From the NCBI GenBank assembly GCA_018380885.1, contig JAGZSY010000002.1:62001-126000 (forward strand): a stretch of DNA of 64,000 nt, written 5' to 3'. This document shows positions 42,083-52,166 of the stretch, in pieces. Each line of letters opens with the position of its first letter. Within the stretch, counting starts at the first letter, position 1. The notes under the pieces are model-generated. The model did no database searches and was not told where the DNA came from. It worked only from the letters and a program-made list of their open reading frames with translations. This stretch comes from Enterocloster asparagiformis. Lineage in GTDB: Bacteria; Bacillota; Clostridia; Lachnospirales; Lachnospiraceae. A program made the translations under genes and the position numbers.

Positions 42083-44641
42083 TTATTTTCCCATGTACTT
42101 CTCCCCGAACTGCTCCGGCAGCATGGGGCGTCCGAAATAATAGCCCTGTATCAGCTCCACTCCCATGCCCTTCACCGCCCTGTATTCATCCCGGGTCTCC
42201 ACCCCTTCCACGCAGACGTACATGCCCACGTCCTGGCAGAGCTGGGCCACCGAGCGGATAAGGGTGGCGTTAAAGCCCTCCTCCGTGATCCCCGTCACAA
42301 AGCTGCGGTCGATCTTCACCACATTCGCCGGAATGCTCTTCAGGGAGTACAGGGATGAGTAGCCTGTGCCGAAATCGTCCATGGCGATCTTTATGCCGGC
42401 GCCGCGGAATTTGTTCAACATGCAGTTGATCTGTTTATCCGCCTTCACCACGCAGCTCTCCGTCAGCTCCAGCGTCACATTGGCCGGCGGCAGCGCGAAT
42501 TCCGCCAGCGTGTCCCGGATCACCGGGAAAAGATCGCGTTCCATCAGCTCCATATAGGAAAGATTGACGCTGACCGTGAAATCGGGGTAAATCCTGCGCC
42601 ACAGGCCGCACTGGCGGACGGCATTGCGAAATACCCACTCGCCCAGGCGGCCGATCAGGCCGGTCTGCTCCAGAATGGGGATAAACTCCACCGGCGAGAC
42701 GTCCCCGAACTCGGAGCAGTGCCAGCGCGACAGCGCCTCCGCCCCGTACAGCCCGCCGGACTGGGCCTGTACCTGGGGCTGATAGCAGACGGAAAAGCCG
42801 GCGAACCCGCGGTCGATGCTCTCCCGCAGAAGCTCGGCCAGCTTTAAGCTCCGCTCCTTCTCCCACAGGATGTTCTTGGAGAACACCGTGCCCCTGTTCT
42901 TGCCCAGCATCTTGCTGTGCTCCAGGGAATAGTTGGCGTACTTGAGCAGCTCCAGGTAATTGTCAGCATCCTGGGGATAGAAGGCGAAACCGGCGCTCAC
43001 CGTACAGAAAAACTTCCGCCCCGCGTACTCCTGCTGGCGCGTAAACTGGTACTGGATGCGGTTATAAATGTCCGCGCACTGCTCCTGGTCCCCGTTCAGC
43101 ACGATGATCCCGAACTCGTCGCCGTCCAGCCGGTAAACCCCGGCGTCTCCCGGCAGAACGGCGGATATCTTCTGGCCGGTCAGGCGCAGCACCTCGTCGC
43201 CAAAGGAGCGGTCGTAGAGATCGTTGATATTTTTAAAGGCGTCCATGTCCAGGATCATGATGCCCAGGCTCCCAACCCGCTCGTCCATCATGTACCGCTT
43301 GATGTTCCCCTCGAACTCAAACCGGTTGTACAGTCCGGTCATATGGTCGATCTGATTGCGCTTCCCCAGGTTTGTGATCATACCCGCGAACATCTCCGGC
43401 ACACCGTCCTCGTCCCGTATCATCCGGCCGCGGCAGCGCAGCCAGACCCAAAAGCCCCGCGCGTTCCTGGCCCGGTATTCGATATTGTGGTATTCCTCAC
43501 GCCCGTCCGCGATCTCCTGATTGCTCTCCAAAAAATACTGCTCGTCGTCCGGGTGGATGATGTCTCCCCAGAAGGCTGCGGCGTTCTCCACCACCTCCCC
43601 GGGCAGCCCGAACTCCTCCACCATGTGGGGAGAGTAGCGGAAATTACCGGTCTTTAAATTGCCAATAAAGATATAATCGTCAGTGCTGGCGCTGAGGGCG
43701 TCGAACAGGTGGTCCCTGTCGTAGACAAAACGATCCACGTCCCCGGCCCCGCTGCCGCTCTCCCGCAAACGCTCCTTTGACCTGCTGATGTGGTAGCTGC
43801 GCTTGTCCAGGTACATGCTGCGGTCCGCCTGGCCGATCAGCTCATCCGCCGTGTAGCTGTCCTCCGGGTAGGCCTCCACCGCCCCGAAGCTGAAGGAGGC
43901 CTCGTAAAAGATGCCGTTCTGGGCACGCTGGGCCTCCATGGCCTTCTGCGCCTGCACCATGCGCTGCCCGGCGCCGTTTTTATCCTCCCCGAAAAAGAGC
44001 AGCACGAACTCGTCGCCGCTGAGGCGGAACATCAGATCGTGCTTTTTCAGGCAGGGCTGCAGAATGGCCGAGGCGTAGCGCAGGAGGCGGTCCCCCTCGC
44101 TGTGCCCGTAGAGGTCGTTCACCCGCTTAAGCCCGTTGATATCCAAAAGCACCACCGCCAGCTGCCGCCTCTGCTCCCGCGCCGTGTCCAAAACGGTCTG
44201 CATCATGGCCTTGCCCGCCCGGCGGTTCATCATCCGGGTCAGCTCGTCTATCCCGGCTTCCTCCGTGAGCTTGCGGTATTCCGTCACATCGATGGAATTC
44301 TGGACATAGTAATCCCTTTCCTCCCACCGTACCAGGCAGTCAAAATTCTTGTAGGTCCGGCCGGTGCGCGTGTTCATCTCGTCCCACACGCAGCTTCGTT
44401 CCCCGTCCAGGGCCTTCAGGTACCTGATCCGGCAGAAGGGACACTGGCCCTCCATGCCCTCCTGCAATACCTCCCAGCAGACACGCCCCTCCGGGTTCGA
44501 TAACCCGAATACGCGTTTCATATTCTCGTTCATATACACAATCCGGTTCGTGACCGTGTCGGTAATATAAACATTTGTGTTCAGCCCGTCCAAAGCCGCC
44601 ATCAAAAACACACTGTCCGGCTTCTGTACTTTTTCTTCCAT
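42083..44641 (-). CDS. PAS-GGDEF-PAS-GGDEF-EAL cyclic-di-GMP protein
   Basis: An 852-residue cytosolic protein from the start at MEEKVQKPDS, which has AGGTGG upstream. Order: PAS-like sensor (about 15-120), GGDEF domain 1 with LSGDEFVLLF (208-212), a second PAS (about 300-430, with WLRCRGRMIRDEDG), GGDEF domain 2 with LDGDEFGIIVL (about 525), and an EAL domain (about 600-850) with GAEALSRWH, LELTESCVVK and DDFGTGYSSLYSLKSIPANVVKIDRSF. Both cyclase signatures are near canonical and the EAL motifs are intact, so it may make and break cyclic-di-GMP depending on the PAS signals. No transmembrane helix. Confidence 0.92.
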   Translation of the reverse strand: MEEKVQKPDSVFLMAALDGLNTNVYITDTVTNRIVYMNENMKRVFGLSNPEGRVCWEVLQEGMEGQCPFCRIRYLKALDGERSCVWDEMNTRTGRTYKNFDCLVRWEERDYYVQNSIDVTEYRKLTEEAGIDELTRMMNRRAGKAMMQTVLDTAREQRRQLAVVLLDINGLKRVNDLYGHSEGDRLLRYASAILQPCLKKHDLMFRLSGDEFVLLFFGEDKNGAGQRMVQAQKAMEAQRAQNGIFYEASFSFGAVEAYPEDSYTADELIGQADRSMYLDKRSYHISRSKERLRESGSGAGDVDRFVYDRDHLFDALSASTDDYIFIGNLKTGNFRYSPHMVEEFGLPGEVVENAAAFWGDIIHPDDEQYFLESNQEIADGREEYHNIEYRARNARGFWVWLRCRGRMIRDEDGVPEMFAGMITNLGKRNQIDHMTGLYNRFEFEGNIKRYMMDERVGSLGIMILDMDAFKNINDLYDRSFGDEVLRLTGQKISAVLPGDAGVYRLDGDEFGIIVLNGDQEQCADIYNRIQYQFTRQQEYAGRKFFCTVSAGFAFYPQDADNYLELLKYANYSLEHSKMLGKNRGTVFSKNILWEKERSLKLAELLRESIDRGFAGFSVCYQPQVQAQSGGLYGAEALSRWHCSEFGDVSPVEFIPILEQTGLIGRLGEWVFRNAVRQCGLWRRIYPDFTVSVNLSYMELMERDLFPVIRDTLAEFALPPANVTLELTESCVVKADKQINCMLNKFRGAGIKIAMDDFGTGYSSLYSLKSIPANVVKIDRSFVTGITEEGFNATLIRSVAQLCQDVGMYVCVEGVETRDEYRAVKGMGVELIQGYYFGRPMLPEQFGEKYMGK

Positions 44642-44718
44642 ATCCCGCCACCTGATACCCGGATCGCCCGAACAGATCCGTCCTATACTGTGTGTGCGCC
44701 TCGGCGCTCCATTTTCCA

Positions 44719-44750
44719 CTAAAAAGGGGCCCGGGAAAAACCGGGCCCGC
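44719..44750 (-). terminator. Terminator of the ABC exporter operon
   Basis: GGGCCCGG (44,727-44,734) pairs with CCGGGCCC (44,741-44,748). On the minus strand it is followed by CTTTTT, between the ABC gene stop and the PAS-GGDEF-EAL start. Confidence 0.8.
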
Positions 44751-44854
44751 TGCTATCATTATAAGATATGCCATCTCTTTTTGCAAATAAAGAATCCTTA
44801 ATTTTCCCAATATTTTGCAGTTCACTCCGGCAACCCGCGCGCCCTGCCCGGCCC

Positions 44855-46615
44855 TCACTCCCGGGCGAACTGGCTGTTGTAAATCTCCGCGTAAAAGCCG
44901 TTTTTCGCCAGCAGCTCCTCGTGCCTGCCCTGCTCCACGATCTTGCCGGCCTTCATCACCAGGATGCGGTCCGCCTCACGGATGGTGGACAGGCGGTGGG
45001 CCACAATAAAGCTGGTGCGTCCCTCCATCATCCGCGCAAAGGCCTTCTGTATCTGAATCTCCGTGCGCGTATCGATGGAGGAGGTGGCCTCGTCCAGGAT
45101 CAGCATGGGCGGCAGGCAGAGCATCACCCTGGCGATGCACAGCAGCTGCTTCTGTCCCTGGGACAGGCTGCCCCCGTCCTCCCCGATGACCGTATCGTAG
45201 CCCCCGGGCATGCGCTTGATAAAGCTGTGGGCGTGGGCCTCCTTAGCTGCCCGCACGATCTCCTCCTCGGTGGCGTCGGGCCTGCCGTAGGCGATATTGT
45301 CCCGGATCGTGCCGGATTTCAGCCACGTCTCCTGGAGCACCATGCCGAAATTGGTGCGCAGGCTCTTGCGCGTCACATTGCGCACGTCGATTCCGTCCAC
45401 CCGGATGGAGCCGGAATCCACGTCGTAAAAGCGCATGAGCAGATTGATCACAGTGGTCTTGCCGCAGCCGGTGGGCCCCACCACGGCGATTCTCTGCCCA
45501 GGCTTCACCGACAGGTTGAGGTCCTCGATCAGCTTCACCGACGGATCGTAGGAGAAGCTCACATGCTCCAGGTCCACCTCGCCCGCAACGTGTTTGAGCT
45601 CCACCGCGTCCGCAGGCTCCTCGGGAAACGGCTCCTGGTCGATCAGCTCGAACACCCGGGCGGCTGAGGCCAGCGCGTTCTGCAGCTCCGTCACCACGCC
45701 GGAAATCTCGTTGAAGGGCTTGGTGTACTGGTTGGCGTAGCTGAGAAAGCTGGTCAGCTGGCCTACGGTGAGAATCCCTCTTATCGCCCCGTAGGAGCCG
45801 GCGATGCCCACCGCCGCGTAGACCATGCTGTTGACAAACCTGGTGGCCGGGTTGGTGATGGAGGAGAAAAATGTGGCCTGCATGCTGTAGCCCGCCAGGC
45901 GGCCGTTGATCTCCTCAAAGGTTTTCTGGGCCCGCTCCTGATAGCCGAAGGCCTGGACCACCTTCATGTTTCCCAGCATCTCGTCGGTCAGGCCGGTCAG
46001 CTCTCCCCTGGTCTCCGACTGGTGCTTGAACATGATGTAGGTGCGCTTGGCGATGAAGCTGGCCACAAACAGGGATACGGGCGTTAACGCCACCACCACA
46101 ATGGTGATCCACGGGTTGATGGAGAGCATGAACAGCAGGGTGCCCAAAATGGTCAGCACGCCGGTGAACAGCTGGGTAAAGCCCATGAGCAGCCCCTCGG
46201 AGAACTGGTCGATATCCGCGATGATGCGGCTGATCAGATCGCCGGAGGAGTGGGAGTCGATGTAGCGCAGGGGCAGCACCTCCAGCTGGTTGAAGGCCCT
46301 GGTGCGCACGTCCTTCACCACCCGGTAGGTGATCTTGTTGTTGATGTGGTTCATCAGCCACTGGAATACGGAGGTGAAGGCCACGGCCATCAGAATGACC
46401 TTCAGAATCTGCACCAGCCCCATAAAGTCCACATTTCCCTGCCCCACAATGCGGTCCACCGCCCTGCCGGTGAGGATGGGCACGTACAGCGTGAGGGCCA
46501 CGGTGGCCACGGCCAGGGCCAGGGAAAGAACCACCCACAGGCGGTATTCCCGGATATACGTCAAAATCCGGCGCAGGGTTTCCGCGCTCTTGTTTGTCTC
46601 CTGGTTACTGCTCAT
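44855..46615 (-). CDS. ABC exporter half, catalytically complete subunit
   Basis: A 586-residue type-IV ABC exporter half-transporter: six-helix membrane domain (about 1-320) and nucleotide-binding domain with Walker A GPTGCGKTT, signature LSQGQKQL, Walker B MLILDEATSSID (catalytic Glu present) and the switch histidine in IVAHRLST. It overlaps the preceding ABC gene by 11 bp; the pair forms a heterodimeric exporter in which this subunit carries the complete catalytic glutamate. Exports of lipids, peptides or drugs are typical for the family; the substrate is unknown. Confidence 0.93.
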   Translation of the reverse strand: MSSNQETNKSAETLRRILTYIREYRLWVVLSLALAVATVALTLYVPILTGRAVDRIVGQGNVDFMGLVQILKVILMAVAFTSVFQWLMNHINNKITYRVVKDVRTRAFNQLEVLPLRYIDSHSSGDLISRIIADIDQFSEGLLMGFTQLFTGVLTILGTLLFMLSINPWITIVVVALTPVSLFVASFIAKRTYIMFKHQSETRGELTGLTDEMLGNMKVVQAFGYQERAQKTFEEINGRLAGYSMQATFFSSITNPATRFVNSMVYAAVGIAGSYGAIRGILTVGQLTSFLSYANQYTKPFNEISGVVTELQNALASAARVFELIDQEPFPEEPADAVELKHVAGEVDLEHVSFSYDPSVKLIEDLNLSVKPGQRIAVVGPTGCGKTTVINLLMRFYDVDSGSIRVDGIDVRNVTRKSLRTNFGMVLQETWLKSGTIRDNIAYGRPDATEEEIVRAAKEAHAHSFIKRMPGGYDTVIGEDGGSLSQGQKQLLCIARVMLCLPPMLILDEATSSIDTRTEIQIQKAFARMMEGRTSFIVAHRLSTIREADRILVMKAGKIVEQGRHEELLAKNGFYAEIYNSQFARE

Positions 46616-48350
46616 CGCGTTCCACCTCCTCCTTCGACAGCTGGGAGAGGCAAATCTCCCGGTAAACGCCGCACTCCCTCAACAGCTCCTTGTGTGTTCC
46701 CTGGCCGGCGATGCGCCCGTCGTCCAGCACCAGAATCCTGTCCGCCTGCTTGATAGAGGCGGCGCGCTGGGACACGATGAACACGGTCATGTCCCCTGTG
46801 CCGCGGCGTATGGCCGAGCGCAGCCTGGCATCCGTGGCAAAGTCCAGCGCCGAGGCGCTGTCGTCCAGGATCAGGACATCCGGCTCCCGCACCAGGGCCC
46901 TGGCGATGGTCAGGCGCTGGCGCTGGCCGCCGGAGAGGTTTTTCCCCTCCTGGCTGATCATCAGATCCAGCCCGTCGCCCTTCTGGTCCACAAACTCCCT
47001 GGCCTGGGCCATATCCAGCGCGCGGTAGATATCCTCGTCCGAGGCATCCGCCCTGCCCCAGCGCATGTTGTCCCGCAGGGTGCCCTTAAAGAGCACTGCC
47101 CGCTGGGGCACCACGCCGATGCGGGACCGAAGGCCGCTCTGGGCGTACTCCCGCACGTCCCGGCCCGCCACCGCCACCCGGCCTCCGGTGGCCTCGTAAA
47201 ACCGCGGGATCATGTTCACCAGCGTGGATTTTCCGGACCCGGTGCCGCCGATGATCCCGATGGTCTCCCCGGGCATGGCCCTGAAGGTGATGTCCTCCAA
47301 AGCCGGCTCCTTGGATCCGGCGTACACAAAGTCCATGTGGTCGAACTCCACCATGGGAACCTGGGAGGTGGGGGACGGTACGGGGGCTGCGGTTCCGTCC
47401 GCGATGCTGCTCTCCACCTGGAACACGCTGTCCACCCGGTTCATGCAGGCCATGGCCTTGGATATCAGGATGATCAGGTTGGCCATCTTGATCAGCTCCG
47501 CCAGAATCTGGGACATATAGTTGACCAGGGCGATCACCTTACCCTGGGAGATCACCCCGGCGTCCACCTGGCGGCCGCCGGTCCAGACCACGGCCACGAT
47601 GGCCAGGTTGATGATCACATAGGTCACGGGGTTTAAAAGGGCCGATATCTTGCCCACAAACACCTGGATTTTCACCAGCAGGCTGTTCTCCTCCTCAAAG
47701 GCGTTCGTCTCGTTTTTCTGCCGGTTGAAGGCTCTGATCACCCGCACGCCCAGCAGGTTCTCTCTGGTGGTCAAAAGCACCCGGTCCAGCTGTCGCTGCA
47801 CCTTCCTGTACAGGGGCATGCTCACCAGCAGGATGCCGAACACCACGATGCACAGCACCGGGATGGTTACGGCGAAAACCATGGCCGTTTTCACGTCCAC
47901 GGTAAAGGCCATGATCATGGCGCCGAACACCACAAAGGGGGAGCGCAGCAGCAGGCGCAGGGTCATGTTCACCCCATTCTGCACCTGGTTGATGTCGCTG
48001 GTCATGCGGGTGATCAGCGTGGAGGTCCCCACCGTGTCGATCTCCGCGTAGGACAGGGAGCCGATGTGGGCGAACAAGTCGTTCCTCAGGCTGGTCGCCA
48101 TCCCCACCGAGGCCTTGGCGGCGAAATACTGGGCCGTCAGGGAACAGGCCAGGCCGATGATTCCCAGCAGCACCAGCAGGCCGCCCATCTTCATCACGTA
48201 CCCCACATCCTTGCTGCGGATGCCCACGTCCACCATCCGCGCCACCACCAGGGGCACGAACAGCTCAAAGCTGGCCTCCAGCATCTTAAACAGGGGGCCC
48301 AGGATGCTCTCCTTCTTATAATTTTTCATGTAACTCAGCAAACGTTTCAT
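46605..48350 (-). CDS. ABC exporter half with degenerate Walker B
   Basis: A 581-residue partner half-transporter from the start MKRLLSYMKNYKK (GGAGG 5 bp upstream; an in-frame start 22 codons earlier has no such site). Six transmembrane helices, Walker A GGTGSGKST, signature LSGGQRQR, Walker B VLILDDSASALD, where Asp replaces the catalytic Glu, and IVSQRAAS, where Gln replaces the switch histidine. These are the hallmarks of the degenerate site of heterodimeric bacterial exporters. Translated first, then the 44,855-46,615 partner by an 11-bp overlap. Divergent LysR gene at 48,528 may regulate both. Confidence 0.93.
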   Translation of the reverse strand: MKRLLSYMKNYKKESILGPLFKMLEASFELFVPLVVARMVDVGIRSKDVGYVMKMGGLLVLLGIIGLACSLTAQYFAAKASVGMATSLRNDLFAHIGSLSYAEIDTVGTSTLITRMTSDINQVQNGVNMTLRLLLRSPFVVFGAMIMAFTVDVKTAMVFAVTIPVLCIVVFGILLVSMPLYRKVQRQLDRVLLTTRENLLGVRVIRAFNRQKNETNAFEEENSLLVKIQVFVGKISALLNPVTYVIINLAIVAVVWTGGRQVDAGVISQGKVIALVNYMSQILAELIKMANLIILISKAMACMNRVDSVFQVESSIADGTAAPVPSPTSQVPMVEFDHMDFVYAGSKEPALEDITFRAMPGETIGIIGGTGSGKSTLVNMIPRFYEATGGRVAVAGRDVREYAQSGLRSRIGVVPQRAVLFKGTLRDNMRWGRADASDEDIYRALDMAQAREFVDQKGDGLDLMISQEGKNLSGGQRQRLTIARALVREPDVLILDDSASALDFATDARLRSAIRRGTGDMTVFIVSQRAASIKQADRILVLDDGRIAGQGTHKELLRECGVYREICLSQLSKEEVERDEQ

Positions 48351-48527
48351 TTTGTCCTCCGGATTCCTGAAGATCGTTGTACCTTGTCGCCAACCGCAGG
48401 GTTGATGATCAGTCATACGTTTCCTTATTGTATTTTTGCACTCTGACTGGTATTATAACATAGTAAAAACCATATTGAAAATATTTGTTTTGTATGGATA
48501 CCATATATTGTTCGTATAGGAGGAGCC

Positions 48528-49442
48528 ATGAATTTAAAGCAGATGGAATATTTCACCGCCATTGTAAGCGAGGGCAGCATTTCCGGCGCGGCCCGGGTCC
48601 TGCACATCTCCCAGCCCCCCTTAAGCGCCCAGATGCGCCTGCTGGAGGAGGAACTGGGCGTCACCCTCTTTGACCGCGGCTCCCGCTCCATCCAGCTCAC
48701 CGAGGCCGGCCGACTGTTCTACGACCGGGCCGCCAGCATACTGGACATGACGAGGGCCGCCAGAAAAGACTTGGAGCAGCTGGGGGAGGGGCTGCTGGGC
48801 ACCCTGCGCCTGGGTATGATCTCCTCCGTGGAGACGCAGGAAATCATTACCAGTATTGCCTCTTTCCGTGAGCGCTATCCCAAGGTATCCTTCCGCATCT
48901 ACGAGGGCAACACCTACCAACTGCTGGACAAGCTCTCCACCGGCCAGATCGACGCCGCCCTGGTGCGCACGCCCTTCCCCGAGGAGGCCTACGACTGCCG
49001 TTACCTGGAGGAGGAGCCCATGATGGCCGTGGGCAGGGCGGACTTCTTCTCCCTGGACTGCGGGGCGCAGATTCCCCTAAAGGAGCTGGCGGCCCTTCCC
49101 CTGATCATCTACCGGCGCTGGGAATCCGTGCTGGGACGGCTCTTCCCCAATCCCCAGCCCGAATATCTCTGCGTCAACGACGACGCGCGGACCAGCCTGA
49201 TATGGGCCGCATCCGGGGCGGGCGTGGCGGTCGTGCCCGCCTCTATCGTGAGAGGAGCCTGGGAGCAAGCCGGCGAAACGCCCCCCTGGGGACGCGCCCC
49301 GCTCTCCCTGGCCGCCAAGGTTATCTGCGACCCGCCCCTCACCAGCACCATCACTCTGGTGAAGCTGAAAAATGCCGGCCTCTCCGCGATCGGCCAGCAT
49401 TTCTTTCAGTATTTCAGCATTCCCAAACCTGAACCACGGTAA
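48528..49442 (+). CDS. LysR-family transcriptional regulator
   Basis: A 304-residue LysR regulator: N-terminal helix-turn-helix (MNLKQMEYFTAIVSEGSISGAARVLHISQPPLSAQMRLLEEELG in outline) and a C-terminal effector-binding domain beginning at about residue 90 (LGTLRLGMISSVETQEII). AGGAGGAGCC precedes the ATG. It is divergent from the heterodimeric ABC exporter, 177 bp apart, with a small dyad ATGG-ATA-CCAT near 48,494-48,504; this is the standard layout for LysR control of the neighbouring operon. Inducer unknown. Confidence 0.92.
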   Translation: MNLKQMEYFTAIVSEGSISGAARVLHISQPPLSAQMRLLEEELGVTLFDRGSRSIQLTEAGRLFYDRAASILDMTRAARKDLEQLGEGLLGTLRLGMISSVETQEIITSIASFRERYPKVSFRIYEGNTYQLLDKLSTGQIDAALVRTPFPEEAYDCRYLEEEPMMAVGRADFFSLDCGAQIPLKELAALPLIIYRRWESVLGRLFPNPQPEYLCVNDDARTSLIWAASGAGVAVVPASIVRGAWEQAGETPPWGRAPLSLAAKVICDPPLTSTITLVKLKNAGLSAIGQHFFQYFSIPKPEPR

Positions 49443-49457
49443 CGGCCCTTTTTCGCC

Positions 49458-51098
49458 CTACAGCTGTTGGGCCCGCCTCAGGGCCTCGTCGATGCAGCCG
49501 CAGAAGTTTTCCCTGCCCACCGCCTCCGCAAATCCGGCCTTCTCCATCACGTTCATGGGCTGTGGATTCACATGGGAGAAAATCAGCTTCGTTCCCCGCT
49601 TCCGGCAGGCTTGCTCCAGCTTCTTCAAGCTGTTTAGCGCCGTGGTGTCCATGGCGGGAACGCCGCGCATCCGCAGGATCAGCACCCGCTTGCCCTCCGC
49701 CAGGGCCACTTTGGAAATCTTGTCCGCGGCTCCGAAGAACATAGGGCCGTTGACCTCGAACACCATCACATGGGCAGGCACCGGCTTTAGGTCTATGCGC
49801 TCCTTGTCCTGCCCGGCCTCATAATCTTCCAGATATTTCCATCCATAGATATCCGTCACGTCGCTCATCCGCTTCATGAACAGCAGGCAGGCCAGAACCA
49901 GCCCCACTCCGATGGCCATGACCAGGTCGAACACCACGGTCAGCAGGCAGGTGATCACCAGCACCGACCAGTCGCTCTTGGGCGCGGTGCGCACGATCTC
50001 CACGAACTCCCGCCACTCGCTCATATTGTAGGCCACCATAAACAGCACGGCCGCGATGGCCGGCATGGGAATCAGGGCCGCGTAGGGCATGAGAAACACC
50101 AGAGTCAGCAGCAGCACCGCCGCGTGGACCATGCCAGCCACCGGAGTCCGCCCGCCGTTCTTGACGTTGGCTGCCGTGCGGGCGATGGCCCCTGTGGCCG
50201 GAATACCCCCGAACAGCGCGCTACAGGCGTTTCCCACGCCCTGGGCCACCAGCTCCATGTTGGAGTTGTGCTTGCCGCCGATCATTCCGTCCGCCACCAC
50301 GCAGGACAGGAGGGACTCGATGGCCGCCAGCACCGCGATGGTCAGGGCATCCGGCAGCACGGTTCGCATTGTCTGAAAATCCGCCGCCGGCATCACAAAG
50401 CGGGGCAGACCGGCGGAAATGGTGTACAAATCCCCGATGGTGTTCACCCTCAGGTTCAGTAATCTCACCAGCACGGCGCAGATAGCCACAGCCGCCAAGG
50501 ACGGGGGAATCCGCTTGAAAAACCTGGGCCAGACGATGAGGATCGCCAGCGCCAGCAGGCCCACGGCCAGTGCGGCGGGGTTTAAGGTATGGATACACCT
50601 CGCCGCCTCCTCCAGCTTCTCCATGGTCTCCACCGGCGCCCGCTCAAAGGTCAGGCCAAGAAAATCCTTGATCTGGCCTATGAGGATGGTGACGGCGATT
50701 CCGGTGGTGAACCCGGTGGTGATGGTGTAGGGAATATAGCGGATCAGGCTTCCCAACCCCAAAAGCCCCATGGCTACCAGGAGGACGCCGGCCATGATGG
50801 TGGCCAGCGCCAGCCCGTCCATGCCGTTTTTGGCCACGATCCCGGCCACGATGGTGGCGAAAGCCGCCGTGGGACCGGCGATCTGCACCTTGCTCCCTCC
50901 CAGCAGGGAGATCACAAAGCCGGCCACCACCGCCGTGTACAGCCCCTGCTCCGGGGTCACGCCGGAGGCCAGGGCCAGAGCGATGGACAGCGGCAGGGCG
51001 ATGATGGCCACAATAATACCGGAGATCAGGTCATGGACCAGCTGATCTCCGGTATAGGTTTTCATTGACAGCAAAAGCTGCGGTTTTAAATCCTTCAT
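49458..51098 (-). CDS. SulP-family inorganic anion transporter with STAS domain
   Basis: A 546-residue protein. About residues 1-400 hold about 12-14 membrane segments of the SulP family, with the typical start DLISGIIVAIIALPLSIALALASGV and QIAGPTAAFATIVAGIV. About residues 435-546 are a STAS domain (VPAHVMVFEVNGPMFFGAAD, ILRMRGVPAMDTTALNSLKKL). SulP proteins carry sulfate, bicarbonate or other anions; the substrate is not predictable here. The start at 51,098 is preferred because it begins the usual family N-terminus and follows an A/G-rich site. Convergent with the LysR gene (15-bp gap). Confidence 0.92.
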   Translation of the reverse strand: MKDLKPQLLLSMKTYTGDQLVHDLISGIIVAIIALPLSIALALASGVTPEQGLYTAVVAGFVISLLGGSKVQIAGPTAAFATIVAGIVAKNGMDGLALATIMAGVLLVAMGLLGLGSLIRYIPYTITTGFTTGIAVTILIGQIKDFLGLTFERAPVETMEKLEEAARCIHTLNPAALAVGLLALAILIVWPRFFKRIPPSLAAVAICAVLVRLLNLRVNTIGDLYTISAGLPRFVMPAADFQTMRTVLPDALTIAVLAAIESLLSCVVADGMIGGKHNSNMELVAQGVGNACSALFGGIPATGAIARTAANVKNGGRTPVAGMVHAAVLLLTLVFLMPYAALIPMPAIAAVLFMVAYNMSEWREFVEIVRTAPKSDWSVLVITCLLTVVFDLVMAIGVGLVLACLLFMKRMSDVTDIYGWKYLEDYEAGQDKERIDLKPVPAHVMVFEVNGPMFFGAADKISKVALAEGKRVLILRMRGVPAMDTTALNSLKKLEQACRKRGTKLIFSHVNPQPMNVMEKAGFAEAVGRENFCGCIDEALRRAQQL

Positions 51099-51244
51099 CT
51101 CTCTTTCATCCTTTGCACGCTTTTTCAAACTCACGCCTTTTAATATATCGGCACGGCCAGGAGAAATCAAGAAAATTTACCATGTTTTTCAAATTGTACA
51201 AAGCGCGGCCAAAATGGCCGGCGCGCTGCCGCGGTTTTCCCGCC

Positions 51245-52087
51245 TCACAGCGCCTTCCCCTCCTCCTTCCGGTATACCTCCAGGTAGTAGTTCAGCTCCG
51301 CGCCGAAAAACAGCACGCAGATGCAGCCGTACAGCCACAGCATGAGCAGCACGATGGCCGTCAGGCTCCCGTACATATAGGAGAAGTTGCTGCCGCCGAA
51401 CAGCCTGAAATACAGGGAGAAGGCCATGGAGAACAAGATCCAGCCCGCGGTGGTGAACATGGCGCCGGGGAGCTGGGATTTTAAGGACAGCTTCCGGTCC
51501 GGCACATAGGTGTATATCCCGGCGAACACCAGCATAAAAAAGCCCAGCGCCAGCAGGGTGCGCAGGCTGATGATGTGCTGGGTCACCTTGGCGATCAGCG
51601 GGAACTGGCGCAGCACAAAGTTCTGGATGGTGGTGCCGAACACCAGAAGGCCCAGGGAGAGCACGCACACCAGGATGAACACCACGGTGTAGCCGGCGCA
51701 GATCAGGCGCTTTACAATATACCAGCGCTTTTCCACCTTGCCCTGCACCCGGTTCAGGCCCTTGGCGATGCTCATCATTCCCCTGGAGGAGGACCACAGC
51801 GCCGTGATGGCGGTGACGGAGATCATGGTGGCCGGCGACTTTAAGGACAAGTCGTTGATCACGCGGAAGGCCACGGATTTATACCCCACCGGCACCAGGG
51901 TCAGGATGAACTCCATCAGCTCCCCCTGGCTGACGCTGGGCACGATCTGCACCACCGTCAAGAGCAGCATGATAAATGGAAATGCCGCGATGATGGTAAA
52001 AAATGAGGCCTGGGCTGCGTAGACCGTCATCTCATCCGCGGCGAATTTATCGTAGATCTGCTTTATCCTGATTATCAATCTGACCAT
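51245..52087 (-). CDS. YihY/BrkB-family membrane protein
   Basis: A 280-residue inner-membrane protein with about six hydrophobic segments and YihY hallmarks: TVYAAQASFFTIIAAFPFIMLLL, ITALWSSSRGMMSIAKGLNRV, LPGAMFTTAGWILFSMAFSLYFR and the C-terminal LTAIVLLMLWLYGCICVLFFGAELNYYL, ending with a short soluble tail. Once mistaken for RNase BN, the family's role is unknown. It lies about 150 bp upstream of the SulP gene on the same strand. Name by family; function not known. Confidence 0.93.
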   Translation of the reverse strand: MVRLIIRIKQIYDKFAADEMTVYAAQASFFTIIAAFPFIMLLLTVVQIVPSVSQGELMEFILTLVPVGYKSVAFRVINDLSLKSPATMISVTAITALWSSSRGMMSIAKGLNRVQGKVEKRWYIVKRLICAGYTVVFILVCVLSLGLLVFGTTIQNFVLRQFPLIAKVTQHIISLRTLLALGFFMLVFAGIYTYVPDRKLSLKSQLPGAMFTTAGWILFSMAFSLYFRLFGGSNFSYMYGSLTAIVLLMLWLYGCICVLFFGAELNYYLEVYRKEEGKAL

Positions 52088-52166
52088 AAAATACCTCTTT
52101 ACATTTCCTTTGACGCAGATATTATTAAGATATTAGCACAGCGCCGGAAAAATAGCAAGGCGGTCA

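Noticed and set aside
46329..47636. 435-codon open frame antisense to the ABC exporter genes
   Set aside because: It overlaps two well-supported ABC transporter genes; the translation is His/Gly-rich without domains.
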